The position numbers and the translations under genes were made by a program. A stretch of 15,492 nucleotides of DNA. Source: Bacteroidales bacterium. GTDB taxonomy: Bacteria; Bacteroidota; Bacteroidia; Bacteroidales; WCHB1-69. Below the pieces are notes generated by a model. The model was not told the DNA's origin. It did no database searches and was given only the letters and a program-made list of their open reading frames with translations. Location: assembly GCA_028683685.1 (NCBI GenBank), contig JAQUHH010000020.1, forward strand, positions 1 through 15,492. The letters run 5' to 3'. Positions 13,546 through 15,492 of this stretch are shown here, piece by piece (within the stretch, counting starts at the first letter, position 1; the number at the start of each line of letters is the position of its first letter).

Positions 13546-15492
13546 TTATATGATTCCTTTTTTTAAACACAATTCTACTAGAAATGGCTCCATAAATCTG
13601 TCTAGGATGTATATATTGTTTCCCCTATTGACTAACATCCCTGCATTGTGTAAGTTTGATATGATTGTTTCGGATTCCTCTTTAGACATATTTGTCACTC
13701 TTGCTAATTTATCAACATCCATATTTTTGTGCTGAATAAATAAAGCAATCACGATAATCCAATCTGGATCCAACGCTTTTAAAACTTCAAGATTTGGAAT
13801 TTCTGGTTTTTTTATAACAATTGATTTGTTTTCAATTCTAATAATATTGGCTATCCAAGCGTTCATGGCCACTCCTGGAATGCCTTGCGAGAAGTTGTAA
13901 TAGGAATTAAACAATACCGCTAAATGTAGTTTTGTTAAATGTTTTTCACTCTTTTTTTTGTATTGAAAGTTTATTCCGCTTGATTTATGTCTGTTCAAAA
14001 TAAGTTTTCGCAACTGTTTAGAATTGAAAGTGCTGCATTTTAAAACATGAAGAAAGTTATCTTCCATCGAAAAAACCCTGTTTATTTGCTTGTAAGAATG
14101 TATATTGCTATTGATTATAAACAGCACTTTTTTCCCGTAAACCTTAATAAGCTGCATGAGCTCTTCAACAATGGCATATCCAGAATTTGACCTTTCCCAC
14201 CATAATTCAAGGTCATTAATAACGACAATGCTATCCGACGGTAAGCTATCAAATATTTCATTCTGAGTTCCGTTTTTTCGTGAGGCGATGCGTAGCTCTC
14301 TCAGCCAATCTTCATGCATAACAGACCCACCCATGGGTGCATTAATTGTTATGACGTGGTTTTTTTTGAAAAAATGGTCGGTTGCATATTTTATTAAAGT
14401 GGTTTTGCCTGAACCATGTTCGCCGATAATTAAAATCCCTCCACCATGACCGTTTTTATGCCATTTTATCGCTTTTTTTATCGCTGTTAAATCTTCCTCC
14501 ATCGGTACCCAAAAATCATCATTAATTACCGATTTACTGGTAAATAATGTTCTGTAAAAAACAGGCATCTGGGAAAGAACATTCAAATTGGGAGAGATTT
14601 TTTCCGAAATATCAAGTATTTGTTGGATGCTTGTTCGATCATTGTCGGTTTTGTTCAGGTATTTTTTCGCTAGAATCACTCCCTTATTAGAACTATATAA
14701 AGTTTGAACAATAAGAGCATTAATCTTTTTAATCAAACTTGCTATTTTGGCAGATAATCCGATGCTGAATTTTCTTCCTTGATGCTCTCGTAACAATGCG
14801 GATATTGTTTGCTGCGCTTGAATAATAGCATGCGAATACAAAGGGGAAAGAGCATCCTTTATCATCTCTTCGGATTTGAATTTTATCCGTGAAATGGCTT
14901 CTTCCAAATTTAATTTATGCTGTTTTATTTGATGATTCGTTGAATTAAGGAACTCAAAAATCTCCTCTTTTGTAAACAAATTATTTTCAATAACAACATG
15001 GGCATTATCCATTCTAAATTTAATCAAACTATTTGCTTCACGACAATCAATAATTGTTTGCACAATAAGTGCTTCCAGTTGTTCAAGTTCGCGATAGAAA
15101 GGCTCATAAAAGCGAGTGTCTAAATAATAACGAGCAATTTTATAAGGTTCCACTATTAAAGGAGAGCCGTTTTCGGGAAGGTTATTTAAATTGGATTCAT
15201 CATAAAAATAATTACTAATTTCAATTTCCTGGGGCATTTTGTTTATAATTTCAGATAATTTTGAGAGAGTTTCCTGAAATGAAGTTTTTAAACCAATGCT
15301 ATCAATAAACGATATGTCCTTAATTTCATTTGAATGATTTGCAATGCTATTTTCAATGCTTTTCAATATGTCGTTAATGGGATTAAATACATGATCCAAA
15401 ATGGATGAACTAATTTTATCGTTGTGGTTATATACAATGCTATTTATAATTTTCTGTTCTGATAGAATATGGCAATCAAGGATCGCTGCATT
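13546..15492 (-). CDS. P-loop (AAA+/STAND-like) ATPase with C-terminal winged-helix-like end, 5' end outside window
   Basis: At least 648 residues. A TTG at 15399 could serve as start, but the frame stays open for 31 more codons to the window edge (HILSEQKIINSIVYNHN...), so the gene is probably cut. Numbering from the TTG: about 1-300 is largely alpha-helical, charged and unrecognised. An ATPase core follows, with Walker A GEHGSGKTT (about 326-334), Walker B SIVVINDLELWW (about 390-401; Asp396, Glu398) and a sensor-1-like strand VLFIINSN (about 423-430). About 545-617 resembles a winged helix (MDVDKLARVTNMSKEESETIISNLHNAGML, then a beta wing). No membrane segment is evident. The MscS-like gene follows by 10 bp. 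The domain order resembles signal-responsive NTPases, but no named family is certain. I infer that the ATPase senses something and controls the MscS-like partner. Confidence 0.8.
   Translation of the reverse strand, partial: NAAILDCHILSEQKIINSIVYNHNDKISSSILDHVFNPINDILKSIENSIANHSNEIKDISFIDSIGLKTSFQETLSKLSEIINKMPQEIEISNYFYDESNLNNLPENGSPLIVEPYKIARYYLDTRFYEPFYRELEQLEALIVQTIIDCREANSLIKFRMDNAHVVIENNLFTKEEIFEFLNSTNHQIKQHKLNLEEAISRIKFKSEEMIKDALSPLYSHAIIQAQQTISALLREHQGRKFSIGLSAKIASLIKKINALIVQTLYSSNKGVILAKKYLNKTDNDRTSIQQILDISEKISPNLNVLSQMPVFYRTLFTSKSVINDDFWVPMEEDLTAIKKAIKWHKNGHGGGILIIGEHGSGKTTLIKYATDHFFKKNHVITINAPMGGSVMHEDWLRELRIASRKNGTQNEIFDSLPSDSIVVINDLELWWERSNSGYAIVEELMQLIKVYGKKVLFIINSNIHSYKQINRVFSMEDNFLHVLKCSTFNSKQLRKLILNRHKSSGINFQYKKKSEKHLTKLHLAVLFNSYYNFSQGIPGVAMNAWIANIIRIENKSIVIKKPEIPNLEVLKALDPDWIIVIALFIQHKNMDVDKLARVTNMSKEESETIISNLHNAGMLVNRGNNIYILDRFMEPFLVELCLKKGII

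Noticed and set aside
15397..15399. TTG as the true start of the ATPase gene
   Set aside because: The frame continues without a stop for 31 codons to the window edge, so a start outside the window is at least as likely.

Overview
The window looks like Bacteroidota (Bacteroidetes) chromosome. The DNA is AT-rich and start codons are rarely preceded by a Shine-Dalgarno sequence. Several genes carry the Bacteroidota promoter core TAnnTTTG. One protein ends in a gliding-motility-type (type IX secretion, type B) C-terminal domain. I cannot place it below phylum level.

Left part (1-4400): the 3' portion of glycerol kinase (glpK, cut by the window edge) converges on a complete single-chain glycine dehydrogenase (gcvP). 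A bidirectional terminator and a second perfect 14-bp hairpin lie between them. gcvP probably starts at an ATG at 4318, about 27 nt downstream of a TAAGTTTG promoter core. Middle part (4400-8240): a divergent two-gene operon encodes surface proteins. The first is a 434-residue secreted protein with a type-B T9SS sorting domain. The second is a 658-residue modular protein with six cysteine-pair modules, about 145 residues of Gly-X-Y collagen-like repeats and a small C-terminal domain. It contains two nearly identical 207-bp tandem repeats and further repeats in the collagen part. A strong terminator and a degenerate 8-bp repeat array follow.

Next (8239-9800): a NifU C-terminal-type Fe-S protein and a PrsW-type intramembrane protease, each apparently with its own promoter, then a CAU-anticodon tRNA with a clear promoter and terminator. 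Right part (9988-15492, all minus strand): a membrane-anchored NAPE-PLD/RomA-like metallo-hydrolase, the eroded remnant of a small glycine-rich membrane protein, and a dihydroorotate-dehydrogenase-like flavoprotein lie head to tail. Beyond a gene-free stretch of about 460 bp lies a two-gene operon: a large P-loop ATPase with a helical N-terminal half and a C-terminal winged-helix-like end (open to the window edge), followed 10 bp later by a small MscS-like membrane protein.

The most promising candidate for an undescribed system is the ATPase + MscS-like pair, an NTPase switch coupled to a membrane effector. The second is the T9SS type-B protein paired with the modular collagen-like protein. 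The housekeeping genes (glpK, gcvP, nfu, tRNA) look ordinary.
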